From Tsukamurella sp. 8F (lineage in GTDB: Bacteria > Actinomycetota > Actinomycetes > Mycobacteriales > Mycobacteriaceae): a DNA stretch of 64,000 nucleotides. Of this stretch, positions 46,540-54,882 are shown piece by piece; positions within the stretch are counted from its first letter, which is position 1; every line of letters starts with the position of its first letter. The stretch is taken from assembly GCF_029167375.1 (NCBI RefSeq), contig NZ_JARFTP010000012.1:62001-126000 (forward strand), written 5' to 3'. Below the pieces are notes generated by a model, which was not told where the DNA came from, did not search any database, and was given only the letters and a program-made list of their open reading frames with translations. The position numbers and the translations under genes are program-made.

Positions 46540-47154
46540 TCATGCCGCCTCGAGGTGCAGGAGCGCCGACTTGGCATCAGCGCCGCCGACGTAGCCGCCG
46601 AGGGTGCCGTCGGCCCGCACGACTCGGTGGCAGGGCACTACGACCGGGATCGGGTTGGTCGCGCACGCGGTGCCGACGGCCCGTACGGCCGCCGGGTTTC
46701 CCACGAGCTCGGCTACCTCGCGGTAGCTCAGGGTCTGCCCGTAGCCGATTTCCGGAAGGTGACGCTGCACGAGCTGTCGGAAGCCGTGTGAGAGTGATAG
46801 GTCCAGCTCGAGGTCGAAGTCCCTGCGTCGGTGCTCGAAGTACTCGTCCAGCTCGCGGGCGGCGCGATCGAGACGCCGCGGCGCTCGTAGGATCCGAGGA
46901 CTGATCTTGGCGGCGAGCACCTCCAGGACCCGGTCGTGGTCCTCGCGAGCGAAGGCGACTCGCACCAGGCCCCTGTCCGTGGCGGCGAGCAGCAGCTCAC
47001 CGAGCGGGGAATCGACGGTGGTGTAGGCGACGTCGAGGAGGCCCTCGGTCTGCGCCTGCGTGATCAGACGGTCGCGGAGTCGAGCGAGCGTATCGGAGCT
47101 GACGGGCGCCGAGAGCATGCTGGTGATGTCGGTGTTCGTGGTGGATTCGTTCAT
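46540..47154 (-). CDS. ogt: methylated-DNA-protein cysteine methyltransferase
   Basis: 204-residue DNA repair protein that takes O6-alkyl groups from guanine onto its own cysteine. The acceptor is Cys175 in VVVPCHRVV, followed by GTLGGYVGG. The N-terminus has about 40 extra residues (TLARLRDRLITQAQTEGLLDVAY), seen in actinobacterial forms encoded beside an ECF sigma factor. It follows the sigma gene by 13 bases with an AAAGGAGAA site, so it is in the same operon. Confidence 0.92.
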   Translation of the reverse strand: MNESTTNTDITSMLSAPVSSDTLARLRDRLITQAQTEGLLDVAYTTVDSPLGELLLAATDRGLVRVAFAREDHDRVLEVLAAKISPRILRAPRRLDRAARELDEYFEHRRRDFDLELDLSLSHGFRQLVQRHLPEIGYGQTLSYREVAELVGNPAAVRAVGTACATNPIPVVVPCHRVVRADGTLGGYVGGADAKSALLHLEAA

Positions 47155-47167
47155 GCTGGTTCTCCTT

Positions 47168-47638
47168 TCAGTGTGCGCCCGGATAGGTTCTTCGTAGGTT
47201 CTTCAGTCCGTCTGCTGCGGCGCGTCGCGCGGCTTCGACGGTGCCGCCGAGGATCTCGGCGATCTCTGCATAAGGCAGGTCGGCGGCGTATCGGTAAGCC
47301 ACCGCCGTGCGCTGCTTGTCGGGTAGGCGCGCTACTGCCGTCCAGACGTCGTCGTCATCGCGGTCGAATCCTTTGCTGGTGGCCGATTCTGGTACTTCGT
47401 CGACCGGAGTGGGGCGCCGTTTCGCCGCTCGGATCACGTCGATCGCCTTCCTGCGCGCGATCGTCACCAACCAAGCCTCGACGTTGGCGTCGTCCGGAAG
47501 ATCCGGATATGCGCGCAGCGCGGCCAGGAAGGTCTCCGACCAGGCGTCCTCGGCGTCGTGCGCGCTGAGCATCGTCCGGCACACCCGCAGTACGGTGGCG
47601 GCGTTGTCATCTACCACTTGCTCGAAGGGTACTTCCAC
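47168..47638 (-). CDS. ECF-type RNA polymerase sigma factor
   Basis: 156-residue sigma factor with region 2 (DNAATVLRVCRTMLSAHDAEDAWSETF, in parts) and region 4 (RLPDKQRTAVAYRYAADLPYAEIAEILG). The helix after region 4 is Ala-rich where canonical factors have SRL. I chose the GTG at 47638 with a GGGAGG site. It overlaps the upstream truncated Ogt by 32 bases and precedes an intact ogt, so it likely controls an alkylation response. No anti-sigma factor is visible. Confidence 0.87.
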   Translation of the reverse strand: MEVPFEQVVDDNAATVLRVCRTMLSAHDAEDAWSETFLAALRAYPDLPDDANVEAWLVTIARRKAIDVIRAAKRRPTPVDEVPESATSKGFDRDDDDVWTAVARLPDKQRTAVAYRYAADLPYAEIAEILGGTVEAARRAAADGLKNLRRTYPGAH

Positions 47639-48041
47639 TCGAGTAGCACCTCCCTCGGAGTCCGCGGCGCGCACAGCGGGTTCGCACCCACCGGCCGGTC
47701 TGCCACGCCATTCGCACCTGGTCCAGATACTCGGCGCTCTCTCCATTGGTGATCGTTTCGCCGCACGCGACTTCACCGACCACTGCCCGGACCGCCCACC
47801 GGAAGAAATCGCCGTCAGGTGAGGCCGGTAGGTCGAACCGGCGTCGCTCGTCGGCAAGGTACGTCACGATCTCCAGTATCGCCTCCCGGTGCAGGCGGTC
47901 CGTATCGATCGCATCGCTGAAGGTGGCGCTGTCGGGCCGGCGGCGATGGTGGCGGAAGTGCGGTCCCACGAGCGCGCGGCTGGACGCCATGATCGTCAGC
48001 GGTCCGAGCGAGGTGTCCGCCGCGGTATGCCTGATGCTCAT
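47607..48041 (-). pseudogene. truncated Ogt-like protein without the active-site cysteine
   Basis: A 144-codon frame whose first 105 residues align by eye to Ogt proteins (TSLGPLTIMASSRALVG, YLADERRRFDLPASPDGDFF and GEVACGETITNGESAEYL). After that the similarity stops: the PCHR acceptor site is missing and the tail (MAWQTGRWVRT, Arg-rich end) runs into the sigma gene. A strong AGGAGA ribosome site suggests it is still translated. It may be a decayed paralogue or a regulatory protein that binds DNA without repair activity. Confidence 0.7.
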
Positions 48042-48121
48042 CTGACTTCTCCTTTCTTCCTGTAGACGCCCGACGGCGGGCTGACGTGAGATCCGCGCGG
48101 CCTCCTGTAACGGTGTCGGAG

Positions 48122-49297
48122 CTACCTGTCGAAGACGACGGGGACGCTCACCGGGCCGCGAACGGCGGGTGTGTCCCGCCAGGCCACGGGGCCGGACAAC
48201 CGCGGTGCGCGCGCCAGAACGCGCGGCAGCGCATGCTCGAGTTCGAGCCGCGCGAGCGCGGCGCCAAGGCAGAAATGTGCCCCGTGCCCGAACGAGAGTG
48301 TAGGTGGCCCTTCACGTTCGGGCAGCAGGGTGTCAGGCTCGACGAACACTGCCGGGTCCCGGTTAGCCGCCGCGATCACGACCAGAACGGCATCGCCCGC
48401 GGCGATCGTCACCCCGGCGATCTCATGTTCCTCCTCTGCTGTCCGCGCCACCGCCTGGGCGGGCGCGTCCAGGCGCAGCAACTCGGCGACCAGTCGGGCA
48501 TCCGATCGTCCGGACGGCGGCCCCGCCGGGACCGGCGCCGCGGAGGACAGCAGGCGGACGATCCCGGCGCCCAATACGTTCGCGGTCGTCTCGTGTCCGG
48601 CGACGGCGAGCAGCAGGGCGTTGGCGACCACGTCATCGAGCTCCAGGTCCGGATCCGTCGCGAGATAGCTGAGCAGGTCGTCCCCGGGGTGTGCGCGACG
48701 GTCTGCGGCGAGCGGCAGGAACATGCCCGTGAGTGCGGCCGCCGCGGCGGCGCCCGCGGCGATCTCGGCACCGTCGGCGAACGCGCCCAGCGCGCGGATC
48801 ACGCTGGGGGACAGCTCCTGCAGCGCAGCAGTCGCTCCGTCGTCCAAGTCGAGCCACGCGCCGATCACCGCCAACGGCAGGGGCAGCGCGACGTCGGCGG
48901 CGAAGTCGACCTCGGCCCCGGCGGGCAGCGAATCGAGGAGGTCGTCGAGCACGGCGTCGATACCGTCGGTGAGACCCGCGATGAAGCCGGGTGCGAACAC
49001 GTCACGCAGCGAACCGCGGAGCCGGCGATGTGTCGCACCGTCGGCGAAAAGCATGGTACGGCCAGTGAATTCGACCGCGAGGGGATCGGCTGCGTCGCGA
49101 ACACCCGGGGCGGCCAGCGGGTCGCTGGTCCACCCGGGTCCGGCCAGCACCTGCCGCGCCTCCGCGTAGCCGAGTACCAGCCACGCCCCGGCGCGCTCGT
49201 CCCAGACCACCGGACCTTCCGTACGGCGGGTGGCGTAGAAGGAATAGGGATCTGCGGCGGCCCACGGGAGGCGGGATCCGGATCCGCTGTCAGACAT
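48122..49297 (-). CDS. cytochrome P450
   Basis: 391-residue bacterial P450. The I-helix is AVAGHETTAN (O2 activation Thr), the K-helix ExxR is ELLR, and the haem ligand is Cys343 in FGHGAHFCLGAA. No membrane anchor is present. The ATG at 49297 overlaps the stop of the ABC1 kinase gene by eight bases (ATGTCTGA), so the two are translationally coupled. No ferredoxin is next to it. The substrate is unknown. Confidence 0.92.
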   Translation of the reverse strand: MSDSGSGSRLPWAAADPYSFYATRRTEGPVVWDERAGAWLVLGYAEARQVLAGPGWTSDPLAAPGVRDAADPLAVEFTGRTMLFADGATHRRLRGSLRDVFAPGFIAGLTDGIDAVLDDLLDSLPAGAEVDFAADVALPLPLAVIGAWLDLDDGATAALQELSPSVIRALGAFADGAEIAAGAAAAAALTGMFLPLAADRRAHPGDDLLSYLATDPDLELDDVVANALLLAVAGHETTANVLGAGIVRLLSSAAPVPAGPPSGRSDARLVAELLRLDAPAQAVARTAEEEHEIAGVTIAAGDAVLVVIAAANRDPAVFVEPDTLLPEREGPPTLSFGHGAHFCLGAALARLELEHALPRVLARAPRLSGPVAWRDTPAVRGPVSVPVVFDR

Positions 49298-50747
49298 GAT
49301 GGTCCATTCCGTGCGGCAGGCCACGCGAACGCACCCACGCCTCGTGAGCTCGGCCCACCTCGGACACCGGCGCTGCCACGCCGTCCATATCGTCGAGTGC
49401 CGCCCGCGCGTAGAACGTGGCACCGAGGGTTGCGAGCATCGCCCCGATCGACAGGCTGATCCGGGAGAAGAAGACGTAGTCGCGCGGAATGGTCATGCGG
49501 CGCACCGGATGGTCGGACGACCGCACGTCGATCAGCGCGCGCACCGTCTGCTCGGACTGGGCCGCGGTGAACGTCGCGGGCTGTGGGCCCATCAGCTCCG
49601 TTACCATCGACGCCCACCAGCCGTACGCGTCGTCGACCGAGAGGTCCACGCCGTCCGGGAAGAACCCGGCGGCGGCCATCAGGCCGTGCAGATCCTCCCG
49701 GCGACCCTCGACGGTGGCACGCAACAGCGACACCATGCGGTGCCGAACCGGCTCGGAAAGCACCTTCACGCAACCGAAGTCGAGTAGTCCGACGCGGCCG
49801 TCGGGACGGAACCGGAAGTTCCCCGGGTGGGGGTCCGCATGGAACAGGTCGGCGTGCCGGTACGAGCCGGTGATCATTCGCGACAGCACCTCGGCCCATA
49901 CGTTCTTCAGCTCCTGGTCCGCGGTCTGCGCTGCGGCCCAATCCATCCCGTCCAGGTAGGACATGGTCAGGACGCGGTCTCCGCTGGCACCCGGAACCGG
50001 CTCGGGCACGACGATGTGCGGGTGCCCGGCGTACAGCTCGGCGAATGCCGCGATGTTCCGGGCTTCGCGCCGGTAGTCCAACTCCTCGCCGATGCGCTCG
50101 GCGATCTCGGCGGTCGCGCCACGCAGGTCCGACATCGGCCCGCCCATCAGGCGCAGCGCCGACGACACCAGCTCGGTATTCCGCAGATCGTCGCGTATCG
50201 CTTCCGCCACACCGGGATACTGAACCTTGACCGCGACCGAACGACCGTCCGGGAGCGTCGCGCGATGCACCTGCCCGATGGACGCCGCGGCCATGGGCTC
50301 GGAGGCGAACTCCGCGAACACTTCGCCGACCGGACGGCCCAGATCGTCCTCGATGACCGAGCGCGCGAGATCGGGGTGCATGGGCGGCGCGTCGGCCTGT
50401 AGTCGGGCCAGCGCCCGCTGGTACGGCGAAAGGATCCCGCCGGGTCGATTCGGCCCGCTCGCTCCGCTCCCGGCGCCGGGTCGATTCGGCCCGCTCGCTC
50501 CGCTCCCGGCGCCGGTTGCCTCGATGACCGAGAACATCTGCCCCGCCTTCATCATCAGGCCCTTGGAGTGGCCGAGCAGCTCGGCGTACCGCGCGGCGGT
50601 CCGCTCGTGATAGCGGTCCACTGCGCCGTCGTCGCCGGCGCGCTCCCGCAGGGCTGCCACGACGCGCCCGCCCGCAGCGCGAGCGGTGAAGCCTGTGAGA
50701 GGCATCGTCCGGCGCAGCCGTCCGCGCGGGACGCGACCGTCGGTCAT
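49290..50747 (-). CDS. ABC1/UbiB atypical kinase-like protein
   Basis: 485-residue ABC1 (UbiB/COQ8) family protein. Visible motifs are KxGQ (MMKAGQMFS, 67-70), the Ala-rich loop AAASIGQVHRA, the ATP-contact Lys in VAVKVQYPG, HADPHPGNF and the metal-binding LLDFGCVK. Directly after KxGQ lies a tandem duplication GAGSGASGPNRP (79-102). Relatives support quinone or isoprenoid-lipid metabolism. The ATG at 50747 is chosen with a GAGG site. A P450 gene overlaps its end. Confidence 0.9.
   Translation of the reverse strand: MTDGRVPRGRLRRTMPLTGFTARAAGGRVVAALRERAGDDGAVDRYHERTAARYAELLGHSKGLMMKAGQMFSVIEATGAGSGASGPNRPGAGSGASGPNRPGGILSPYQRALARLQADAPPMHPDLARSVIEDDLGRPVGEVFAEFASEPMAAASIGQVHRATLPDGRSVAVKVQYPGVAEAIRDDLRNTELVSSALRLMGGPMSDLRGATAEIAERIGEELDYRREARNIAAFAELYAGHPHIVVPEPVPGASGDRVLTMSYLDGMDWAAAQTADQELKNVWAEVLSRMITGSYRHADLFHADPHPGNFRFRPDGRVGLLDFGCVKVLSEPVRHRMVSLLRATVEGRREDLHGLMAAAGFFPDGVDLSVDDAYGWWASMVTELMGPQPATFTAAQSEQTVRALIDVRSSDHPVRRMTIPRDYVFFSRISLSIGAMLATLGATFYARAALDDMDGVAAPVSEVGRAHEAWVRSRGLPHGMDHHV
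50441..50512. repeat. 36-base tandem duplication in the ABC1 gene
   Basis: Two identical head-to-tail copies of a 36-base unit (50441-50476, 50477-50512). It adds 12 residues per copy without shifting the frame. The identity points to a recent event; it sits in the KxGQ loop region of the protein. Confidence 0.9.
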
Positions 50748-50854
50748 CGGGCCCGCCTCGGTGCGCACCACATGTCCATGAGATCGACCGTAGACCGTGG
50801 TGCGGTCCGGCCGTTTCCCGACCACGTGACCGCGCTGCCTGCCTGCTCGGGCGG

Positions 50855-51451
50855 TCAGGCGGACAGCAGACGTTGGAACGTCGCGATGTCCTGTTCGGTG
50901 ATCTCGGGCTCGGCGGCCAGGACCCGGTACCAGATGAGGCCGAATACGAGGTCGGCGGCGAATGCACCGTCGAGATGGGTGGGCCAGTCACCACGCTCGG
51001 CCGCCCGCGTAGTCAGGGACTCGAAAGCCGCCCGCCGTTTGCAGAGGAAGCCCTCCTGGAACCGCAGGCGGAAGTCGGGGTCCTGCTGCGCCTCGCTCAT
51101 CAACGAACGGAGGACCTCCGCCACACCCGGTCTCACCAGCAGTTCGGCCGAGTCCCGCAGGAACGCCTCGATGTCCGCGCGGAGCGAACCGTGGTCCGCG
51201 ACCGAGACGGTCAGATCCGCCTCGAGCGTCAGGGCCTCGAGCAGGACGTCGACCTTGCTCGGCCACCAGCGATACACCGTCTGCTTGCCCGATCCGGCCC
51301 GCGCGGCGATCCCCTCGATCGTGAGCGCCTGGTAGCCGACGTCCCGCGTGAGCTCGTATGCGGCGGCGAGGATCGCCAGCCGCGTCTGCTCGCTCCGCTT
51401 CCTGCCTCGGGTCTCGGTCGGGGAATCGGTCACCTGGACCACTGTAGTCAC
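50855..51451 (-). CDS. TetR-family transcriptional regulator
   Basis: 198-residue TetR protein with the helix-turn-helix ALTIEGIAARAGSGKQTVYRWWPSK at about 42-66 in parts and a C-terminal domain of the TetR_C type common in regulators of SDR or efflux genes. It is divergent from an SDR gene with 71 bases between the starts. A perfect palindrome at 51492-51508 is its likely operator. The start is GTG at 51451; a GTG six codons in is possible. Confidence 0.9.
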   Translation of the reverse strand: MTTVVQVTDSPTETRGRKRSEQTRLAILAAAYELTRDVGYQALTIEGIAARAGSGKQTVYRWWPSKVDVLLEALTLEADLTVSVADHGSLRADIEAFLRDSAELLVRPGVAEVLRSLMSEAQQDPDFRLRFQEGFLCKRRAAFESLTTRAAERGDWPTHLDGAFAADLVFGLIWYRVLAAEPEITEQDIATFQRLLSA

Positions 51452-51491
51452 ATTTCCGAGACGTCGCGGTCCGATTTAGTGCTACATTCAA

Positions 51492-51508
51492 CGAGACGAT
51501 ACGTCTCG
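51492..51508. promoter_or_regulatory. perfect palindrome between tetR and SDR genes
   Basis: CGAGACG-ATA-CGTCTCG, with exact 7-base arms, lies 15 bases before the SDR start. A second half-site CGAGACG occurs at 51457-51463, near the tetR start. The pair suggests that TetR controls both directions. Confidence 0.7.
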
Positions 51509-51522
51509 AAAAAGGAACAGTC

Positions 51523-52227
51523 ATGGCCACCACGCTCATTGTCGGCGGAACCTCCGGTATCGGACTCGCTGTATCCCAACAGCTCTCGCGCAGCGGAGAC
51601 GAGGTGCACATCGCCGGTCGCTCACGGAAGAGGCTCGAACGCGCGCTCGCCACCGTCGATGCGCGAGGGCACCTACTGGACGGTTCGGAGAGCGCGGCGG
51701 TCGAGGCGCTGGCTCGGAGTATCGCGCCGCTGGATCGCCTCGTGATCACCCTTGCCGGTAGCGGCGGGACCGGGCCTCTCGCAGGCGTGGAGATCGGCGA
51801 TCTGCGGCGCGCTTTCGATGAGAAGTACTGGCCCACGGTCACGGTGATGCAGGCGGCACTACCGGCGCTCGCCGAACGTGCGTCGGTGACACTGGTCGGC
51901 GCCGTGACGGCCCGAGCCGCTATGCCGGGCACGGCCGGGATCGGTTCGCTCAACGCCGCCGTCGAGGGGCTTGTGCAGCCGCTCGCCGCCGAGCTCGCGC
52001 CCATCCGTGTGAATGCTGTGTCACCCGGCTACGTCGACACCCCGTGGTGGGACGGATTCCCCGCCGCGCAACGCGACGCGTTCTTCGCACAGGCGGCCGC
52101 GGCGCTGCCCACAGGACGTATTGCGACGGCGTCCGATATCGCGGAGGCGATCGTCCTCCTGGCCACCAATCCGAACATCACCGGAACCGTCCTCGTTGCC
52201 GACGGCGGTGCACGCCTGACTGCGTGA
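51523..52227 (+). CDS. short-chain dehydrogenase-like protein lacking YxxxK
   Basis: 234-residue SDR-fold protein. The cofactor motif GGTSGIG is intact, with HIAGRS following, which suggests NADP(H). The catalytic YxxxK is not there: the aligned region reads GIGSLNAAVEG, with Ile/Gly and Asn at the Tyr and Lys places. The end NAVSPGYVDTPWW is normal. It may catalyse another reaction or only bind NADP. It is likely repressed by the divergent TetR. Confidence 0.85.
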   Translation: MATTLIVGGTSGIGLAVSQQLSRSGDEVHIAGRSRKRLERALATVDARGHLLDGSESAAVEALARSIAPLDRLVITLAGSGGTGPLAGVEIGDLRRAFDEKYWPTVTVMQAALPALAERASVTLVGAVTARAAMPGTAGIGSLNAAVEGLVQPLAAELAPIRVNAVSPGYVDTPWWDGFPAAQRDAFFAQAAAALPTGRIATASDIAEAIVLLATNPNITGTVLVADGGARLTA

Positions 52228-52249
52228 CGGTCGTCGACGTGGTGGGGAG

Positions 52250-53029
52250 TCAGAGCGGCGCGCGTAGGCCGTCGCGGTCGGCGGTCAGGTCCCCGCAGCT
52301 CACCGTCTCCGCGGTGGTCCACGCCGGATCCTGTTGCGACCTGGCGATAACGGTGTCCGACGCCCCAGGTGTCGCAGTGTCGCCGCGCAGATCGATCTCG
52401 GTGCGCCGGACCGTCCAGCGCCCGGCCTCGTGTTGCTGCAGGAGGACGACCAGCCGGCGGCCGTGGCCGAGGTCGCTGCAGCCCACACCGTCGCCGGTGT
52501 CCCTGCGGTGCCCGCGATCGAACACGAACGGCGCACCGTCCGGCCCTACGACCGGAGTCACGGTACAGCCGGAGACCGTGTAGAGGTACGCCGCGCGGCC
52601 CGCATCGACGATGATCTGGTGCCGTCCGTCCTGCTGGGCGTCTACGAGCAGTGCGACGCGCTGGAGCGGGCTCGCACTGTTGATAGCCGCGCGTCCGGTC
52701 CCTCGTCCGGTGGTGATCCCGACGCTGAAGTCCGTGATCCACAGCGTGGCCGGGGACCCGTACGCCGCGCCGACATCCCTCCGCGCCGAGCCGGGCGGGG
52801 CGCCGGCATCAGCGCATCGGGCGGTCGAGGAAATCGGGCCCGCGGCCGATGCGGCGGACCCGGCGGTGGTCGAGGACGCCGGAGGCGGGGTCGTCCGGCT
52901 CGCGGCCGGCGTGCCCGGGCCTTCCGCGACGGGTGTCTGCGAACACGCGCCCAGCAGAACGAAACACACGCCTGCTGCACAGCTCATCAGGGGAGCCGCG
53001 CGGCCTATCGGCCGGGTTCCGGGCCTCAT
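52250..53029 (-). CDS. putative lipoprotein of unknown function
   Basis: 259-residue protein. A signal with a lipobox-like LLGAC (Cys near residue 29) follows a basic start. A Ser/Thr/Pro/Ala linker comes next, then a globular part (about 85-259) with several Cys residues and VALLVDAQQDGRHQIIVDAG. The ATG overlaps the aminotransferase stop (ATGA), so it is co-translated with that enzyme. I do not recognise the family. Confidence 0.72.
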   Translation of the reverse strand: MRPGTRPIGRAAPLMSCAAGVCFVLLGACSQTPVAEGPGTPAASRTTPPPASSTTAGSAASAAGPISSTARCADAGAPPGSARRDVGAAYGSPATLWITDFSVGITTGRGTGRAAINSASPLQRVALLVDAQQDGRHQIIVDAGRAAYLYTVSGCTVTPVVGPDGAPFVFDRGHRRDTGDGVGCSDLGHGRRLVVLLQQHEAGRWTVRRTEIDLRGDTATPGASDTVIARSQQDPAWTTAETVSCGDLTADRDGLRAPL

Positions 53030-54216
53030 GCGGGCCGCCGCTCGCGCAGCGACTCGAGGAGTCGACCCAGACGGAGCAGCCCCTCCGTGAGCTGTTCCCG
53101 CGATGCCGCGTACGACAGGCGCACATGGGTTTCCGCGGTGTGCGTACCGAAATCCCTTCCGGGCGTGAGGGCCACGTGCGCGTCCTCGAGTGCGCGACGG
53201 CAGAACTCCCACGACCCGAGGCCGGTCCCGGACACGTCGAAGTAGGCGTAGAAGGCACCGTCAGGCTCCGAGGAGACGGGGAGCGAGAGCAGTGACAGCC
53301 CGTCCACCACCAGCCTTCGGCGGGCCGCGAACTCGAGTCGCCGGGCCTCGCACACGGCGAGGGTGTCGTCTGTGAAGCACGCGAGTGCGGCGACCTGTGC
53401 AGGCGCCGAAGCGCAGATGAAGTAGTTCTGGGCGAGACGCTCGACCACCGGTACCAGTGACTCGGGCAGAACGCACCAGCCCAGGCGCCAGCCCGTCATG
53501 CCGAAGTATTTGGAGAAGCTACCGATCACGATCGCGTCGGAGTCCGTCGTCAGGACGCTGCGCGCGGGCCCGGATTCGGTGGGATCGGCGAGATCGAGGT
53601 AGATCTCGTCGACGATCCGCCACACGTCCCGCTCGCGGGCGAGCGCGCAGACCGCCTCGAGCTCCGCAGCTGGCATCGACGTACCTGTCGGGTTCGACGG
53701 CGTCGCGATCATCACTGCCGCAACGGAATCCGTCCACGCGCCCACGACGGCGGCGCGGTCGAGCTGAAAGCGGGTCGCCGCGCTGGTCGGCACAGCGATC
53801 GCGCGGCCGCCGAACGTCTCGATCATCGCGCGATTGCACGGATACGAGGGGTCGGCGAGGATCACGTCGTGACCGGGGTCGACGGTGGCTGCCGTGGCGA
53901 GGAGCAGTGCTGCCGACGCGCCGGACGTGACGGCGATGCGTGCCGGATCGATCTGCACACCGTGCCGGTCGTGGTAGAAGCCGGCGATCGCCGAGCGCAG
54001 CTCCGTGGATCCGAACGCGGACGTGTAGGGGAGAGGGCGGCCGTCCATGGCTGTCACCATCGCATCCCGAACCGCCTGCGGCGCACCGAAATCAGGCTCT
54101 CCCAGACTCAGTTTCACCACGTCGTGCCCGGCCGCCTCGAGCTCGGCGGCGCGCTGTGACACCGCCATCGCGTAGAAGGGTTCGGCGGCCTGTGCGCGCT
54201 GTGCGGGTTTCACCAT
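53026..54216 (-). CDS. PLP-dependent class I/II aminotransferase
   Basis: 396-residue aminotransferase of the AspC type. The opening KLSLGEPDFGAP, the cofactor contacts TPSNPTG and DEIYLDL, and the Schiff-base Lys in GSFSKYFGMTGWRLGW are all present. The substrate-carboxylate Arg is probably in VRLSYA near the end. The ATG at 54216 is 10 bases after the TetR stop; the lipoprotein overlaps its end. The amino acid used is unknown. Confidence 0.92.
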   Translation of the reverse strand: MVKPAQRAQAAEPFYAMAVSQRAAELEAAGHDVVKLSLGEPDFGAPQAVRDAMVTAMDGRPLPYTSAFGSTELRSAIAGFYHDRHGVQIDPARIAVTSGASAALLLATAATVDPGHDVILADPSYPCNRAMIETFGGRAIAVPTSAATRFQLDRAAVVGAWTDSVAAVMIATPSNPTGTSMPAAELEAVCALARERDVWRIVDEIYLDLADPTESGPARSVLTTDSDAIVIGSFSKYFGMTGWRLGWCVLPESLVPVVERLAQNYFICASAPAQVAALACFTDDTLAVCEARRLEFAARRRLVVDGLSLLSLPVSSEPDGAFYAYFDVSGTGLGSWEFCRRALEDAHVALTPGRDFGTHTAETHVRLSYAASREQLTEGLLRLGRLLESLRERRPA

Positions 54217-54226
54217 CCCAGTGTCC

Positions 54227-54775
54227 TCATGCGCCCGCGTTGCCGTCGCGGAGGGTGGCGAACGCCCAGGCCAGGTCGTCGACGGTGCCCATCCCGGCCT
54301 CGTAGCCGACGAGCAGCTGCATCGCGACGCACGCCAGCCGCCGCGCGAGCACTCGATCGCCGGAGGAGACCGCGAACGCGTCGGTGAGGGCTTCGATGCG
54401 GTCCGCATCCACGGCCCGCTGTACCGCGGCGACGGCGGGATCACTCTCCGCCCACACGCGGATCGCGCGTTCCGTTGCATGCGGCAGGGTCAGGGCCACG
54501 TCTGTGAGCGCGTCGAGCCTCGCGGTGTTGTCCGCGATCTGCGAGGTGACACGGATCAGCTCGTCGGACTCGGTCTGCCGCCAGTGCGCGATGAGGTCGC
54601 GCTGGAACTCCGGCCAGCTTTCGAAGGCGTGGTAGAAGGATCCGGTCGTGGTTCCCAGGTGTCGGCACACTGTGGCGAGTTTCAGGCCGGGGTAGCCCTG
54701 TTCGGCGAGCACCGCCATGCCCGCGTCGAGATAGCGGCGCCGGGCGCCGGTCGACCTGCGGCAAGGCTCTGACAT
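54227..54775 (-). CDS. TetR-family transcriptional regulator
   Basis: 182-residue TetR protein. The helix-turn-helix reads GLKLATVCRHLGTTTGSFYHAF at about 30-50. It heads an operon with the aminotransferase and lipoprotein and is divergent from an MpaB-like gene. The perfect palindrome inside the promoter of that gene (54839-54854) is its likely operator. The ligand is unknown. Confidence 0.9.
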   Translation of the reverse strand: MSEPCRRSTGARRRYLDAGMAVLAEQGYPGLKLATVCRHLGTTTGSFYHAFESWPEFQRDLIAHWRQTESDELIRVTSQIADNTARLDALTDVALTLPHATERAIRVWAESDPAVAAVQRAVDADRIEALTDAFAVSSGDRVLARRLACVAMQLLVGYEAGMGTVDDLAWAFATLRDGNAGA

Positions 54776-54827
54776 GGCCCCACCCTATCCGTCGCGCGCG
54801 CTTCCGGGCCCCGCGCAGAGTGACCTG

Positions 54828-54856
54828 TTGCACATTTCCATAAGTCGACTTATGCT
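54828..54856 (+). promoter_or_regulatory. promoter with palindromic operator for the MpaB-like gene
   Basis: TTGCAC (54828-54833), a 17-base spacer and TATGCT (54851-54856) form a good promoter. The perfect 16-base palindrome CATAAGTCGACTTATG (54839-54854) occupies the spacer and reaches the -10. An AGGAGG ribosome site follows at about 54870. This is a textbook layout for repression by the divergent TetR. Confidence 0.75.
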
Positions 54857-54882
54857 CGGTTCACAGCAGAGGAGGACCGCAC

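Noticed and set aside
48865-50994. 709-codon minus-strand frame overlapping the P450 and ABC1 genes
   Set aside because: It lacks motifs and is Arg-rich; the overlapping frames hold intact P450 and ABC1 signatures.
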